Positions 63,443-64,000 of a DNA stretch of 64,000 nt are shown here, one piece after another. The stretch is from Trachythela sp. YZ-2020 (lineage: Eukaryota > Cnidaria > Anthozoa > Malacalcyonacea > Clavulariidae). Both the position numbers and the translations under genes were made by a program. The stretch's first letter is position 1. The number at the start of each line of letters is the position of its first letter. The notes beneath the pieces are model-generated. The model saw only the letters and a list, made by a program, of their open reading frames with translations. It did not search any database and was not told where the DNA came from. The stretch is taken from contig JADLSH010000052.1 in the NCBI GenBank assembly GCA_016169945.1, forward strand, positions 806,001 to 870,000, given 5' to 3'.

Positions 63443-64000
63443 CAGTGTAAGCTTCGCCCAAGAAGAAGTGTAGCTTTCACACACATCAAGTGCCTGAAAT
63501 GCAATGCACACCTTTGTTTGAATAAGGACAGAAACTGGTTTGTGACATTTCATAAATAAACTGTATATAATGAACTAGAACCGCTCTATTCTATATATTA
63601 TGGTTCATATGCTGTAGATTGTAATTTCTAGTAGGCAATGTTTTAGTATGGTTAATATATTATTTTAGGATTAGGTTAATAATAGTTATTAATTATTAAT
63701 ATTTAATAATAATTATTATTTTTATTAGTTACATTACGATATACTGTTGATGTAAATAACACAAATCTGGGTAATTTCATGTTCAGCATAACTATAGATA
63801 TTATGAGCATTTTATTACAAATTATATTGCATATTATCTTTACCAAGTACTATGAAAAATTTGCCCACGAAAGCCTGTGGTATCATATTTGATACCAACT
63901 TCAAAATCTACGCTCGACAACTTAGACAACTTTTGATTCTGAGACTATTTGCTGTCATTTTACCAAGTTTGGTATTTTTCATGCATGTTTTTCCTAGGTC
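63443..64000. other. 3' region of the piggyBac element
   Basis: No gene was seen. AATAAA occurs at about 63553 after the transposase. A palindrome TGGTATCATATTTGATACCA (63879-63898) matches those at the other side. The right terminus is not seen within the window. Confidence 0.45.

Overview
This window is eukaryotic, AT-rich and almost entirely built of mobile DNA. Non-LTR retrotransposons, MITEs, foldback elements, a tRNA-derived repeat cluster, a piggyBac transposon and a decayed Polinton point to an animal genome. A cnidarian or another marine invertebrate is my best guess, from protein families I associate with those genomes; this is inference and no species can be named. Only one short putative host exon (18504-18611) was found.

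Positions 1-11230 hold the most unusual feature: a compact, intron-free, apparently intact virus-like element that runs off the left edge of the window. It carries an unidentified membrane-anchored 455-aa protein, several small proteins (coiled coil plus membrane segment, single membrane segment, N-terminal MGC lipidation signal, Cys/His zinc ribbon), a probable double-jelly-roll major capsid protein, two small membrane proteins, a BRO-N DNA-binding protein, a 1225-aa protein-primed family B DNA polymerase with OTU-like, Cys-rich and endonuclease-like modules, and two small genes at the right end. It seems to have its own expression signals. Most starts follow a TAAATAAA-like motif, and hairpins with a nearly constant stem and variable loop follow the stop codons. 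A 650-bp array (5908-6560) alternates a conserved promoter-like module and a conserved hairpin with non-conserved spacers, just upstream of the polymerase gene. GC-rich palindromes sit between genes and, in frame, inside two of them. No integrase, packaging ATPase or protease is visible here; they may lie left of the window or be absent.

From 11.2 to 25.7 kb there is host-type repetitive DNA. It contains an inverted-repeat element, a 1066-bp direct duplication carrying two copies of a TTAA-flanked MITE, a cluster of tRNA-like repeats, a GGTY-type minisatellite, a MITE with a 3-bp target duplication, a LINE fragment and a cluster of short GGTGCTA palindromes.

From 25.7 to 48.4 kb lies an old Polinton/Maverick. 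Its full gene set can still be followed: PolB, small zinc protein, packaging ATPase, small basic protein, a 229-aa conserved protein, cysteine protease, major capsid, pX/pVI-like protein, minor capsid, integrase with chromodomain, a small unknown and a GRF zinc-finger protein. It is broken by point stops, frameshifts and at least six nested insertions, several with exact target-site duplications (an AAAAT-flanked TIR transposon, a hAT element with CCTACAGA, a LINE with AAATTAG). One PolB interruption looks like a spliceosomal intron rather than an insertion.

From 48.9 to 59.1 kb a giant imperfect palindrome (arms of about 2.5-3 kb) is itself interrupted by a LINE in one arm and by a foldback element and a TIR element in the other. 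The last 5 kb hold another LINE fragment and a piggyBac transposase gene with two frameshifts.
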